Positions 37,332-47,013 of a stretch of DNA of 64,000 nucleotides are shown here, one piece after another; the first letter of the stretch is position 1; each line of letters opens with the position of its first letter. Under the pieces are notes generated by a model. The model saw nothing but the letters and a program-made list of their open reading frames with translations. It ran no database searches and was not told where the DNA came from. The DNA lies in NCBI RefSeq assembly GCF_001613045.1, contig NZ_BDBP01000005.1, forward strand, positions 62,001 to 126,000, written 5' to 3'. The translations under genes and the position numbers were made by a program. Origin of the DNA: Nocardia lijiangensis NBRC 108240. GTDB taxonomy: Bacteria > Actinomycetota > Actinomycetes > Mycobacteriales > Mycobacteriaceae.

Positions 37332-39013
37332 GGCCGGGGCTCTCCTCGGTCGTCGCGTTCGGGTTGGTCGGCGGGTCCGAAGAGTCCGGGTGGGTGTCCT
37401 TTGCCGTCCCAGTTGAGCAGGTTGACGCGGCTGCCTTTGTCCACCGGTGCGGCCAGGGTGTCGGTGGTTTGCCGGTCGCGCAGCATTCGGTAGTTCTCGA
37501 CCGCGATGGGGGAGACCCCGCCGGATGCTTCCCCGAACGGACCCGACCCGCCCATGCCTGGGCCGCCTTCGTAGTCGAGGCTGCATTCGGTGGCGAGTTC
37601 TTCCAGGCCGTGGGCTTGTTCGGCGTGGGCGGGTGGAATCACGTAGCGCTCATCGTATTTGGCCAATGCCAGCAGCCGGTACATGTCGTAGATCTGCTCG
37701 CCGGTCATGCCGACCTTGGTCGCGATCTGCTCCTGAGGTTCGCGGCCGAGGTTGATATCGCGCATGTAGCTGCGCATCGCGGCCAGCCGCCGCAGCACCG
37801 CGTCGACCGGTGCGGTGTCCCCGGCGGTGAACAGCCGCGCCAGGTAGTCCACGGGGATGCGCAGGGCGTCGATGGCGGCGAAGAGGTTGCCGTGGTCTTC
37901 GGCGTCGTGGCCGGTGTCGCGGACGATGTCGACCACCGGCGACAGCGGCGGGATGTACCAGACCATCGGCATCGTGCGGTATTCCGGATGCAGCGGCAAC
38001 GCCACCTGGAAGGTGTTGATCAGGGCGTAGATCGGGGAGCGTTGCGCGGCGCTGATCCAGTCGGCGGGGATGCCGTCACGTTCGGCGGCGGCGATGACGG
38101 CCGGGTCGCGAGGGTCGAGCAGGATCTCCCGTTGGGCGTCGTAGAGGTCGGTGTCCTTCGGCGTGGAGGCAGCGTCGAGGACACGGTCGGCGTCGTAGAG
38201 CACCAGCCCGATGTAGCGCAGCCGGCCCACGCAGGTTTCCGCGCACACCGTCGGCATGCCGACTTCGACGCGGGGGAAACAGAAGGTGCATTTCTCGGCT
38301 TTACCGGTGCGGTGGTTGAAATACACCTTCTTGTAAGGGCATCCGGACACACACATCCGCCATCCGCGGCAGCGGTCGGAGTCGACGAGCACGATGCCGT
38401 CCTCGCTGCGTTTGTAGATCGCCCCGGACGGACACGACGCCGCGCACGACGGGTTGAGGCAGTGCTCGCAGATCCGCGGCAGATAGAACATGAAGGTCTG
38501 TTCGAATTCGAAGCGGACCTTGTCTTCGATGCCGCGGCGCATCGGATCGGCGCTGCCGTGTTCGGGTGCGCCACCGAGGTTGTCGTCCCAGTTGGCCGAC
38601 CAGGTGATCTTGGTGGGTTGGCCGGTGATGAGCGAGCGCGGGCGGGCCACGGGGGTGTGTTCCTGCGGGCCTGCGGTGAGCAGGTTGGCGTAGTCGTAGG
38701 TCCAGGGCTCGTAGTAGTCGGCCAGGCGAGGCAGTTTGGGGTTGGAGAAGATGGTGGCCAACTTGCGCCACCGCCCACCCCCGGCCAGCCGCAACCGGCC
38801 GCGCCGACCCAGCTTCCACCCGCCGCGCCAACGTTGCTGGTCTTCGTAGGTGCGTGGATATCCCTGTCCCGGGCGGGTTTCGACGTTGTTGAACCACACG
38901 TACTCCACCCCTGAACGGTTGGTCCAGGCTTGTTTGCAGGTCACCGAGCAGGTGTGGCATCCGATGCATTTGTCGAGGTTCATCACCATCGCCATCTGAG
39001 CCATGACACGCAT
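37328..39013 (-). CDS. narH: Respiratory nitrate reductase, beta subunit (FeS protein)
   Basis: This 561-residue protein is NarH, which carries one 3Fe-4S and three 4Fe-4S clusters and links NarI to NarG. Cys groups are visible in order: CIGCHTCSVTC near the start, CEHCLNPSCAASCP, CRGWRMCVSGCP (Trp in place of a Cys, as expected for the 3Fe-4S cluster), and CTFCFPRVEVGMPTVCAETC. ATG 39013 shares one base with the narG stop (TGATG). A later start at ATG 39001 (MAQMAMV) is also possible. Length is slightly above the usual 480-550 because of a C-terminal extension. Confidence 0.96.
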   Translation of the reverse strand: MRVMAQMAMVMNLDKCIGCHTCSVTCKQAWTNRSGVEYVWFNNVETRPGQGYPRTYEDQQRWRGGWKLGRRGRLRLAGGGRWRKLATIFSNPKLPRLADYYEPWTYDYANLLTAGPQEHTPVARPRSLITGQPTKITWSANWDDNLGGAPEHGSADPMRRGIEDKVRFEFEQTFMFYLPRICEHCLNPSCAASCPSGAIYKRSEDGIVLVDSDRCRGWRMCVSGCPYKKVYFNHRTGKAEKCTFCFPRVEVGMPTVCAETCVGRLRYIGLVLYDADRVLDAASTPKDTDLYDAQREILLDPRDPAVIAAAERDGIPADWISAAQRSPIYALINTFQVALPLHPEYRTMPMVWYIPPLSPVVDIVRDTGHDAEDHGNLFAAIDALRIPVDYLARLFTAGDTAPVDAVLRRLAAMRSYMRDINLGREPQEQIATKVGMTGEQIYDMYRLLALAKYDERYVIPPAHAEQAHGLEELATECSLDYEGGPGMGGSGPFGEASGGVSPIAVENYRMLRDRQTTDTLAAPVDKGSRVNLLNWDGKGHPPGLFGPADQPERDDRGEPRP

Positions 39014-42000
39014 CAGTAGGTCACCTCCTGGCTGCGGCGCCGGATAACGGTCACCTCGTCGCGTTGGTTGCCGGTGGGGCCGAGATAGTTGAACGCGAAC
39101 GACAATTGGGCATAGCCGCCGATGAGGTGGCTGGGTTTGATCAGCAGCCGCGTCAGCGAGTTGTGGATGCCGCCGCGTTTGCCGGAGGTCTCCGCGCGGG
39201 GGACGTCGATGAGGCGGTCCTGGGCGTGGTGCATGTACACCGTGCCCTCGGGCATGCGGTGGGAGACGACCGCGCGGGCGACCACGACACCGTTGCGGTT
39301 GACCGCTTCGATCCAATCATTGTCGGCGACACCGATTTTCGCGGCGTCCAGATTCGACATCCAGATCGTGGGCCCGCCGCGGGAGAGGCTGAGCATGAAC
39401 AGGTTGTCCTGGTACTCGGAATGGATCGACCACTTGTTGTGCGGGGTCAGGTAGCGCACGGTCAGGCCGAGTTCGCCGCGCGCGCCGATGGCGGGTTCGT
39501 CGAACAGGGCGGTCATGTTCAGGGGTGGGCGGAACACCGGCAGCTGCTCGCCGAGCTCGATCATCCAGTCGTGGTCGAGGAAGAAATGCTGGCGTCCGGT
39601 CAGGGTGTGCCAGGGCTTGAGGCGTTCGACGTTGATGGTGAACGGAGAGTAGCGGCGCCCGCCGGTTTCGCTGCCCGACCATTCCGGGGAGGTGATGACC
39701 GGTACGGGCGCGGCTTGGGTGTCGGCGAAGGTGATCTGTTTGCCCTCGTGCTCGGCGGCCAAGTCGGCCAACCGGGTGCCGGTGCGCTGTTCGAGGGTGC
39801 GGAACCCTTGGGTGGCCAGGTGGCCGTTCGTGGTGCCGGACAAGGCGAGGATCGCCTCACACGCATGCAGATCCTTGGCCAGCGAGGGCCGCCCGTCGGC
39901 GGGTCCGCCGCGCACGGCGCCGTTCTTGTGGCGCAGGTAGTCCACTTCCCGGTCGAGGCGGTAGGTGATGGCTTTGGTGGTCGCACCCAATTTCTCGGCC
40001 AGCGGCCCCAACGCCGCCATCTTCGCTGCGATCGCGGTGTAGTCGCGTTCGACCACAGTCAGCCGCGGCATCGTCACACCCGGAATCGGTTCGCACTCAC
40101 CGTGTTTCCAGTCCCGCACTCGTCCGTGCGGGGTGGCCAGCTCGTCGGGGGTGTCGTGCAACAGCGGGGTGGCGACCACGTCGTGGCGCACGCCGAGATG
40201 ATCGGCGGCCAGCTTGCTGAACGCCTCGGCGATGGTTTGGAAGGACGCCCAATCGGTGCGGGTCTGCCAGGGTGGGGCGATCGCGGGGTTGAACGAATGG
40301 ATGAACGGATGCATGTCGGTGGTATTGAGATCGTGCTTCTCGTACCAGGTCGCCGCAGGCAGCACGACATCGGAGAACATCGTGGTGCTGGTCATCCGGA
40401 AGTCCAGCGACAGCAGCAGATCCAGCTTCCCGACCGGTGCCTGCTCATGCCAGACAATCTCTTTCGGGCGGGCATGCGGGGGTGCTTGTTCGGCGCGCAG
40501 TGAGGAGTCGGTGCCGAGCAGGTGTTTAAGGAAGTACTCGTTGCCCTTGGCCGAGGAACCCAGCAGGTTGGCCCGCCACACGCTCAGGATCCGCGGGAAG
40601 TTGGCCGGGGAATCGGGGTCTTCGCAGGCGAAGCGCAACTGCCCGGCCTTCAGCTGCCCCACCACGTGCTCGGCGATGTCGGTGCCCGCGGCGGCGGCTT
40701 CGTCGGCCAGGTCGAGGGGGTTGCGGTCGAAGGTCGGATACGACGGCATCCACCCCATCCGGGCGGCTTGGGCGATGAGGTCGGCGGTGGTTTTGCCTGC
40801 CAGCTGTCCACCGGCTTCGGGGGCGGCGGCGAGGGTGTCGGCGCTGAAATGGTCGTAGCGGAACTGGTCGGTGTGCAGGTACCAGTAGGCGGTCTGGATC
40901 ATCTGTCGCGGGGGGCGTGACCAGTCCAACCCGAACGCCAGCTGCGACCAGCCCGTGATCGGACGGCATTTCTCCTGACCCACGTAGTGGGCCCAACCGC
41001 CGCCGTTGACGCCTTGACAGCCGGTGAGAGTGGTCAACGCCAGAAACGCCCGGTAGATGGTGTCGGAGTGGAACCAATGGTTGGTGCCTGCGCCCATGAT
41101 GATCATCGACCGGCCCTTGGATTCCTCGGCGTTGGCGGCGAATTCGCGCGCGATACGCGCCGCGGCCACCGCGGGCACCCCGGTGATCGCCTCCTGCCAG
41201 GCCGGAGTGTAGGGCTGGGTCGCGTCGTCGTAGCCGGTGGGCCAATCGCCGGGCAACCCGTCGCGGTGCACCCCGTACTGGGCCAGCAGCAGGTCGAACA
41301 CCGTGGTCACCACATGATCACCGACCCGGCGCACCGGCACCCCGCGGCGCAGCATGGCGGACTCGGGTGAGTCGAAGCGCGGCAACGTCACCTCGACACT
41401 GTCGGCGCCGACCATCGACAGCAGCGGCTGTACCTGCCCGAGGTCGAGGTTCCACTTCCCGGCGCCTTGCTCGCCGTAGCGGAACCCCAGCGATCCACCG
41501 GGCACCACCGGCTCGCCGGTCACGGCATCGATCAGCACGGTTTTGAATTCGGCGTGCTCGACATCGCGGTGGGTTTCCAGGTCGGCAGCGGTGAGGAACT
41601 TGCCCGGCACGAACCCGTCCTCGCGCACGTCGAGGGTCACCAGGAACGGCAGATCGGTAAAGCGGGTGACGTAGTCGGTGAAGTAGGGCACCTGCCGGTC
41701 GGCGAAGAACTCGCGCAACACCACATGGCCCATCGCCATCGCCAAAGCCCCGTCGGTGCCGGGTACCGCCGCGAGCCATTCGTCGGCGAACTTGACGTTG
41801 TCGGCGTAGTCCGGAGAGACTGCCACGACCTTCTGGCCGCGGTAGCGGGCTTCGGCCATCCAGTGCGCATCCGGGGTGCGGGTCACCGGCAGGTTCGATC
41901 CCCACATGATCAGATATCCGGCATCCCACCAGTCGCCGGATTCCGGGACGTCGGTCTGGTCGCCGAATACCTGCGGGGAGGCCACCGGAAGGTCGGCATA

Positions 42001-42711
42001 CCAGTCGTAGAACGACAGCATCGTGCCTCCCAGCAGCGACACGAACCGCGCGCCGGAGGCATGGGAGACCATCGACATCGCCGGGATCGGGGAGAATCCG
42101 GCCACCCGGTCGGGACCGTAGCGTTTGATGGTGTGCACATGCGCGGCGGCGACGAGTTCGGCCGCTTCCTCCCACGTGGCGCGCACCAGCCCGCCCTTGC
42201 CGCGCGCGGCCTTGTAGGTGCGGGCTCGTTCGGGGTCTTCGACGATGCTGGCCCACGCGGTGACCGGGTCGCCGGTGGCGGCTTTGGCGGCCCGATACAT
42301 CTGCAGCAGTACCGCCCGCACATACGGGTAGCGCACGCGGGTGGGGGAATAGGTGTACCAGGAGAACGCGGCACCGCGCGGGCAGCCGCGCGGCTCGTAC
42401 TCCGGGCTGTCCGGCCCGACGGAGGGGTAGTCGGTCTGCTGGGTTTCCCAGGTGATGATGCCGTCTTTGACATAGATCTTCCACGAGCACGACCCGGTGC
42501 AGTTCACCCCGTGGGTCGAGCGCACCACCTTGTCGTGGCTCCACCTGTCTCGGTAGAACTGATCGGCGCCACGGCCACCGATCTGATACAGCGCCCGGTT
42601 GTCGGCGGAAATCTCGGCGCGGGTGAAGAACCTGCGGGCTCCCACCAGCGCGTCGGTCAACTCGCTGTCCAATCCCGCACGAGGGGAATGGGTTTCGGCG
42701 TCGGTACTCAC
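39013..42711 (-). CDS. narG: Respiratory nitrate reductase, alpha (catalytic molybdenum) subunit
   Basis: This 1232-residue NarG reduces nitrate to nitrite at a molybdo-bis(MGD) site on the cytoplasmic side of the membrane. The N-terminal FS0 cluster ligands are present in the NarG arrangement: His67, Cys71, Cys75 and Cys110. The molybdopterin-domain landmarks SFYDWYADLPVASPQVFGDQ and WGSNLPVTRTPD follow. The usual start is preceded by AGGAGG. It leads the narGHJI operon, 46 bases downstream of narK. With NarK it allows menaquinol-nitrate respiration when oxygen is short. All key residues I could check by eye are present. Confidence 0.97.
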   Translation of the reverse strand: MSTDAETHSPRAGLDSELTDALVGARRFFTRAEISADNRALYQIGGRGADQFYRDRWSHDKVVRSTHGVNCTGSCSWKIYVKDGIITWETQQTDYPSVGPDSPEYEPRGCPRGAAFSWYTYSPTRVRYPYVRAVLLQMYRAAKAATGDPVTAWASIVEDPERARTYKAARGKGGLVRATWEEAAELVAAAHVHTIKRYGPDRVAGFSPIPAMSMVSHASGARFVSLLGGTMLSFYDWYADLPVASPQVFGDQTDVPESGDWWDAGYLIMWGSNLPVTRTPDAHWMAEARYRGQKVVAVSPDYADNVKFADEWLAAVPGTDGALAMAMGHVVLREFFADRQVPYFTDYVTRFTDLPFLVTLDVREDGFVPGKFLTAADLETHRDVEHAEFKTVLIDAVTGEPVVPGGSLGFRYGEQGAGKWNLDLGQVQPLLSMVGADSVEVTLPRFDSPESAMLRRGVPVRRVGDHVVTTVFDLLLAQYGVHRDGLPGDWPTGYDDATQPYTPAWQEAITGVPAVAAARIAREFAANAEESKGRSMIIMGAGTNHWFHSDTIYRAFLALTTLTGCQGVNGGGWAHYVGQEKCRPITGWSQLAFGLDWSRPPRQMIQTAYWYLHTDQFRYDHFSADTLAAAPEAGGQLAGKTTADLIAQAARMGWMPSYPTFDRNPLDLADEAAAAGTDIAEHVVGQLKAGQLRFACEDPDSPANFPRILSVWRANLLGSSAKGNEYFLKHLLGTDSSLRAEQAPPHARPKEIVWHEQAPVGKLDLLLSLDFRMTSTTMFSDVVLPAATWYEKHDLNTTDMHPFIHSFNPAIAPPWQTRTDWASFQTIAEAFSKLAADHLGVRHDVVATPLLHDTPDELATPHGRVRDWKHGECEPIPGVTMPRLTVVERDYTAIAAKMAALGPLAEKLGATTKAITYRLDREVDYLRHKNGAVRGGPADGRPSLAKDLHACEAILALSGTTNGHLATQGFRTLEQRTGTRLADLAAEHEGKQITFADTQAAPVPVITSPEWSGSETGGRRYSPFTINVERLKPWHTLTGRQHFFLDHDWMIELGEQLPVFRPPLNMTALFDEPAIGARGELGLTVRYLTPHNKWSIHSEYQDNLFMLSLSRGGPTIWMSNLDAAKIGVADNDWIEAVNRNGVVVARAVVSHRMPEGTVYMHHAQDRLIDVPRAETSGKRGGIHNSLTRLLIKPSHLIGGYAQLSFAFNYLGPTGNQRDEVTVIRRRSQEVTY

Positions 42712-42757
42712 TGGGTGATTCCTCCTGAGGTGGTGCTCGATCAGGGCAGAGGGCAGT

Positions 42758-44020
42758 TCAAGCGGGAGTGTGGGCGCGCACCGAGCGGCGCACGATGGTC
42801 ACGGTGAATGCGAGGGTGGCCGCGGCAACGGCCGCCAGTGCCGCCAAGCCGAGCGCATACGACCCCAGCGCGCCGAAGAGGGCGCCCATGATCAGTGGCG
42901 GCACGAACCCGCCGAGCCCTCCGGCGGCGCCGACGACACCGGTCACCGACCCGACCTTGTCTGCCGGGGCGAGCAGCGCGACCAAGGCGAACACCGCGCC
43001 GCTGCCCGCGCCCAGCGCCGCAGCCATGGACAGAAACGCCATCGTGGCCACCGGCATCAGAGCGGGGGAGAACGCCTGCACGGCTGCGGCGGCGGTCACC
43101 ACCGCCAACCCCACTGCCAGCACCCGGACCGGTCCGACGTGGTCGGACAGCCAGCCACCGACCGGGCGCATCACCACCGCCAGCAGCACGAATCCGGCCA
43201 TGCGGTTGGCGGCGTCGGCTTGGGTGAGCCCGTAGACGGCTTTCAGATAGGTGGGCAGATACACCGAAAACGCCACGTACCCACCGAAAGCCACCGCATA
43301 CAACGCCGAGGCCTGCCACGTCAGCGGCAATCGCACGGTACCGGCGAGACGACGACCCAACGATTGCGCAGGCACCGACCGGCCCGGGGCATCGCGCAAC
43401 CACAACCCGGCCGCCAGCGCGTAGATCGCCAGCACCGCCGCGGTCACCAGGAACGGCGTCGCCGTGGTGCCCCAGTCGACCAGCCGGACAGTGGTCAGGG
43501 CGCTGATCGCGGTGCCGCCCATGCCGGCGCCGAAGATCCCGATCGCCAACCCGCGCCGTTGCGGCGGAAACCAGGCGTTGACGAACGGCACACCGATGGC
43601 GAAGGTGGTGCCGCCCAGGCCGAGGAAGAATCCGCCGATCAGCAGCGCCGCCAACGAGGAGTGCCCGATCAGCCCGATGAACAACACGGGAACGATCGTG
43701 ATCACCGAGATCAGCGGAAACATGACCCGCCCGCCGAACCGATCGGTCAACGCGCCCACCGGGATTCGGCCTACCGACCCGACCACCACCGGCACCGCGA
43801 CCAGTAACGCCTGCTCGAAGGAGCTCAGCCCCAGCGCATCCTGAAACATCGGCCCCAATGGGCTCAACAACGCCCACGCCCAGAAATTGACCGCGAACCC
43901 GATCGTGGCCAAGGCCAACATCAGCGCACGTTGCCTACCGGGGTTGGCCTCTGCACGGGCGTTGCGGGGCTCGTTGGCGGCGGTGGAATCGGACTGGGCT
44001 GTAGAAGGTGTTGAAGTCAT
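42758..44020 (-). CDS. narK: NarK-type nitrate/nitrite transporter (MFS)
   Basis: This 420-residue protein is a major-facilitator transporter of the NarK family. The nitrate signature appears as FFLGLGGTTFAIGVPFVNAWFP and the loop PAR element is GRIPVGALTDRFGGR; about 12 membrane segments follow. It should import nitrate or exchange nitrate for nitrite, supplying NarG. It lies immediately upstream of narG on the same strand. M. tuberculosis narK2 (Rv1737c) is DosR-regulated. ATG 44020 (MTSTPST) was chosen by resemblance to relatives; ATG 44080 in the same frame is an alternative, and neither has a strong ribosome site. Confidence 0.93.
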   Translation of the reverse strand: MTSTPSTAQSDSTAANEPRNARAEANPGRQRALMLALATIGFAVNFWAWALLSPLGPMFQDALGLSSFEQALLVAVPVVVGSVGRIPVGALTDRFGGRVMFPLISVITIVPVLFIGLIGHSSLAALLIGGFFLGLGGTTFAIGVPFVNAWFPPQRRGLAIGIFGAGMGGTAISALTTVRLVDWGTTATPFLVTAAVLAIYALAAGLWLRDAPGRSVPAQSLGRRLAGTVRLPLTWQASALYAVAFGGYVAFSVYLPTYLKAVYGLTQADAANRMAGFVLLAVVMRPVGGWLSDHVGPVRVLAVGLAVVTAAAAVQAFSPALMPVATMAFLSMAAALGAGSGAVFALVALLAPADKVGSVTGVVGAAGGLGGFVPPLIMGALFGALGSYALGLAALAAVAAATLAFTVTIVRRSVRAHTPA

Positions 44021-44133
44021 CGTCGCCGGACCTGTCACTCGTGTCGTCTCGAGCTCGACCGCACGGAGCCGATCGAGCATCCTGAGCGTGCGTCACACAC
44101 CTGTCGACCGGCTAGGTCCACCGGTCACCGAAC

Positions 44134-44153
44134 ACGGGGCCGGAGGGCCCTAA
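44134..44153 (-). promoter_or_regulatory. Possible DosR-like box upstream of narK
   Basis: Minus-strand TTAGGGCCCTCCGGCCCCGT matches 12 of 20 consensus positions, although the GGGAC half-site reads GGGCC. It is 114 bases before ATG 44020, or 54 before ATG 44080. Confidence 0.28.
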
Positions 44154-44311
44154 CAAGGTCAACAGTAATGGCCTTCCCCAATCCGGACGGGGTGAAATGA
44201 CCGTGCCACCCCACGACGACATGCGGCGATGGCGCAGACCTGGGGACGGCGTTCGAGGGACCAGCGCATCCGGTCGCGCGGCAGGGTCGTGGCGGCCGGG
44301 GCAGGGGCCGG

Positions 44312-44413
44312 TCAGGAGGGTCCTGATTGGTCACGCTGCTCGCGCATCCGCTCATCCTGCTCGCGCTGCTCAGAGAGTCGTTGCCACTCCTCGCGTTGCC
44401 AGCGCTCGTTCAT
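44312..44413 (-). CDS. Very small highly charged ORF (33 residues)
   Basis: An ATG at 44413 opens a 33-codon frame ending in TGA at 44312. The product is MNERWQREEWQRLSEQREQ followed by DERMREQRDQSGPS, a strongly charged Glu/Arg/Gln helix with an amphipathic heptad-like pattern. A GGGGG run lies upstream at roughly ribosome-site distance. No other gene covers the 807-base gap between narK and the next gene (44021-44827). The regular composition argues for coding, but there is no homology evidence. It could instead be the tail of a lost longer gene. Confidence 0.35.
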   Translation of the reverse strand: MNERWQREEWQRLSEQREQDERMREQRDQSGPS

Positions 44414-44827
44414 CAAAGCCCCCGTACCAGTTCGAACATCGGCTCATATCGAGGGTAAGTCGGACTACGAGACTCGGTCCACAACCGGACGTGCTGAGCC
44501 GCAGCAAGTCTCACGGCAGCAACCCGCATAGTCCCCGCCGCCTCGCTCACCAGCCACTACATCGTGATTCCTCCGCTATCGGGGTGGTGGCCAGGCGGTC
44601 CCCGGCATCGCTCGCCTACGCGGCCGGCAATGCCCCGGGCGATGCGCACGACATCGCGGTACTCCGCCTGCCCACCCGCGTGCCCGGCGCGGTCGACACC
44701 CTGGAGTCGCATGCGATGGCCCAGGTCCGCACCGCGCGCTGGCGGGTCGGCCGCAGAGCCGGTCGGCCCCGGGCTCAATGACCTTCTGCCCTGCCCGATG
44801 AACTCGCCGGCGGGTGATGCTCGACCC

Positions 44828-45463
44828 ATGGGCTACAGCACCAGGGACAAGCGAACGACGGTGACCCGGTTCGAGTCGTTAGCCTGGGATCGCTGCCGGA
44901 TCGGTGTGGCGGGTCTGTGGGCGCGACGGCCATGGAATCCCAACCCTTTGCTGCGCGCCGGCGACCGGCTCGACACCACAATCAGGGTCCTCGCCGTGCT
45001 CGCAGGGCTGTTCGCCGTACCTCTTGCGGGTGCGCTGGCCACCATCACCTACACCGACAGCGCTGGCCAGATCGCAGCGCAACGCGCAATTCTGGCGCGC
45101 GTCGACGCGATGGTCATCACCGATCCGGTGCAGACCGGGCCCACTCGCTGCGAGGCGACTGTGCAATGGGTTTCCCGCGGCGCCGCGGCAAACGCCCGAA
45201 TCGCGGTGCCGCGCAGCGTGGCGCGAGGCGATCACCTCACCGTCTGGCTCGGACCCGACGGGACTCCCACCACGGAACCCCGCAGCTCCGAGGCCGCAGC
45301 GGTGACCGGGATAGGCGTCGGTGCGCTCGTGCTGATAGGCAGCTGGTTGGGCGCCTGGGCGCTGGTCACCACTACGGGAAGGCTGCTGGCGCGGCGCCGC
45401 AGTCGGGATTGGGCCATCCGCTGGCGGCAGATGAACCGTCGGGTAGGGGAGGACGGCCAGTGA
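44828..45463 (+). CDS. Rv1733c-like two-helix membrane protein
   Basis: This 211-residue protein has the arrangement of M. tuberculosis Rv1733c, a DosR-regulated membrane antigen. It has a cytoplasmic start, NPLLRAGDRLDTTIRVLAVL running into the first membrane span (about 40-65), an extracytoplasmic domain of about 80 residues (ARIAVPRSVARGDHLTVWLGPDG), a second span (about 155-180) and a short basic tail. The function of the family is unknown. ATG 44828 was chosen; ATG 44798 is in frame. Its stop overlaps the GTG of the next small gene by four bases. Confidence 0.82.
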   Translation: MGYSTRDKRTTVTRFESLAWDRCRIGVAGLWARRPWNPNPLLRAGDRLDTTIRVLAVLAGLFAVPLAGALATITYTDSAGQIAAQRAILARVDAMVITDPVQTGPTRCEATVQWVSRGAAANARIAVPRSVARGDHLTVWLGPDGTPTTEPRSSEAAAVTGIGVGALVLIGSWLGAWALVTTTGRLLARRRSRDWAIRWRQMNRRVGEDGQ

Positions 45464-45741
45464 GGCAATGGAGTGGCGGCGGTCGGCCGTGGTGGATGCC
45501 GGCGCTGATGGCATTGTTCGTGGTCCCGTTGTGGGTCGCGGTTGCGGCAACCGTCGTCGCCGTGGTCGACCGCATCTGGCAGCAAGGCTGCGCCCGGTTG
45601 CCGCTACCCAGACGCTCGGTGCCGATCGAGGTCCGCGACACTCGCAGCGTCGAGCAACCCGATCTCGCGCAACGATCTGCGGGGTGCACCGGCGGTGTCG
45701 ACACCGGGGTATCGGGTATTTCTCCGCGAGCTCATCGATGA
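45460..45741 (+). CDS. Small single-span membrane protein coupled to the Rv1733c-like gene
   Basis: A GTG at 45460 overlaps the previous TGA (GTGA) and opens a 93-residue frame: WWMPALMALFVVPLWVAVAA forms a single membrane span (about 11-38), followed by a Cys-containing polar tail (QQGCARLP, QRSAGCTGG). It ends 23 bases before the universal stress gene. The coupled start and clear membrane span support a real gene. The function is unknown; partnership with the Rv1733c-like protein is likely. Confidence 0.6.
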   Translation: MRQWSGGGRPWWMPALMALFVVPLWVAVAATVVAVVDRIWQQGCARLPLPRRSVPIEVRDTRSVEQPDLAQRSAGCTGGVDTGVSGISPRAHR

Positions 45742-45764
45742 TCGTGGCGTCGAAAGGACAGGTC

Positions 45765-46667
45765 ATGGTAGAAGGCACTTCCACACACGCACCTCAGTCC
45801 AACGCGCCGGTGCTCGTCGCCGTCGACGGGTCGGCCAGTTCCCATCAGGCCGCGGCATGGGCCGCGGTAAAAGCGACCCTGCACGGCTGCCGGCTGCGCC
45901 TCTTCACCTCGATGGCGACCCCTGGCGGGTACGGTCCGGCACCCACCGTGACCGAAACCCATCTGGAGTCGCTGCGCGCCGAGGGGCAACGCATCGTGGA
46001 GGCGGCCACGCGGATCGCTCGCGCCGCCGCGCCCGGCAAATACCTGCTCATCGATACCGAGGTCAGTTTCGATCCGGTCATCCCGACCCTGATCGAACGC
46101 TCGCGACAGGCCAGGATGCTGGTGGTGGGCAGCCGCGGCATCGGCGCGTTCCAGCGCGGAATTCTCGGCTCGGTCAGTACCGCGCTCACCCACCACGCCC
46201 ATTGTCCGGTCACGGTCATCCACACCAGCGCCGCGATCGACCCCGTCTCGGCCGAACAGCCCGTCCTGGTCGGCGTCGACGGCACCGAAAACAGCATGCC
46301 CGCCCTGGAACTGGCCTTCGAAGAAGCCGCCCGTCGCGAGGTCGAGCTCATCGCCCTGCACGCGTGGAGCGACACCAGCGGCCCGTCGCTGCCGGTCAAT
46401 GGATGGGACGCCGCCCGCGAGTCGGCGGCCGCCGTGCTCGCCGAGAGCCTGGCAGGCACCAGCGAACGCCACCCCGAGGTCAAGGTCCACCGGATCGTGA
46501 CCGCCGACCGGCCCGTGCGGTCCTTGCTCGACGAATCCGCCCGCGCCCAACTCGTTGTCGTCGGCAGCCACGGCCGCGGCGGCTTCGCCGGCATGCTCCT
46601 CGGCTCCACCAGCAACGCCCTGCTGCACTCGGTCGAAACCCCCTTGATCGTCGTCCGTGACCACTGA
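45765..46667 (+). CDS. Tandem universal stress protein
   Basis: This 300-residue protein has two UspA domains (about 10-150 and 160-298), the size and arrangement of mycobacterial DosR-regulated Usps such as Rv2623 and Rv1996. Each has the start pattern VLVAVDGSASS or VLVGVDGTENS and the nucleotide-binding G-2x-G-9x-G-S/T signature: VGSRGIGAFQRGILGSVS and VGSHGRGGFAGMLLGSTS. It likely binds ATP and slows growth under stress. ATG 45765 follows AAAGGACAGG. It is probably co-transcribed with the two membrane genes upstream. Confidence 0.93.
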   Translation: MVEGTSTHAPQSNAPVLVAVDGSASSHQAAAWAAVKATLHGCRLRLFTSMATPGGYGPAPTVTETHLESLRAEGQRIVEAATRIARAAAPGKYLLIDTEVSFDPVIPTLIERSRQARMLVVGSRGIGAFQRGILGSVSTALTHHAHCPVTVIHTSAAIDPVSAEQPVLVGVDGTENSMPALELAFEEAARREVELIALHAWSDTSGPSLPVNGWDAARESAAAVLAESLAGTSERHPEVKVHRIVTADRPVRSLLDESARAQLVVVGSHGRGGFAGMLLGSTSNALLHSVETPLIVVRDH

Positions 46668-47013
46668 GCACCCGGATCCCGAGGCTGCGCCGGTCACCGA
46701 AACACCACAGTGCGAGGACCTCAGGCTTGGTCACGGGTGTTCCGTAGAAGGTTCCGGTGATCCGCGCCTTTCTGTATGGAGCACTCCGCCGCCCTCACCA
46801 CATCGTGATCATGGGAATCGGTCGACGCCTCGAGCAGCGCGCGAACCAGCCGATCCAACACAACGATTCGACGCCAGTGGCCGCCTGTCGGCGCTGAGCA
46901 GTGACGAGCACCGGTACCCACGAACGGTCGTTGGACCCAACGGGTCGAGGACCTTCGACAGGCGCGTGCAGCGTCCACCGTCTCCTAGCCTTGGCCGAAA
47001 CGAAGGACACATC
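46668..47013. other. Intergenic region with a palindrome
   Basis: This gap of 346 bases has no convincing gene. A minus-strand frame ending at 46721 has some regular composition but no credible start. A perfect palindrome, GACCC-AAC-GGGTC at 46934-46946, lies 68 bases before the DUF2267 start. It may be an operator; it does not match the DosR consensus well. Confidence 0.4.

Noticed and set aside
37364..38914. A 516-codon plus-strand open frame
   Set aside because: It is antisense to narH, whose cysteine motifs are unambiguous; the frame is a shadow of high GC at third codon positions.
39064..42807. Long plus-strand frames opposite narG
   Set aside because: They follow the narG codon rhythm and show no protein-like motifs.
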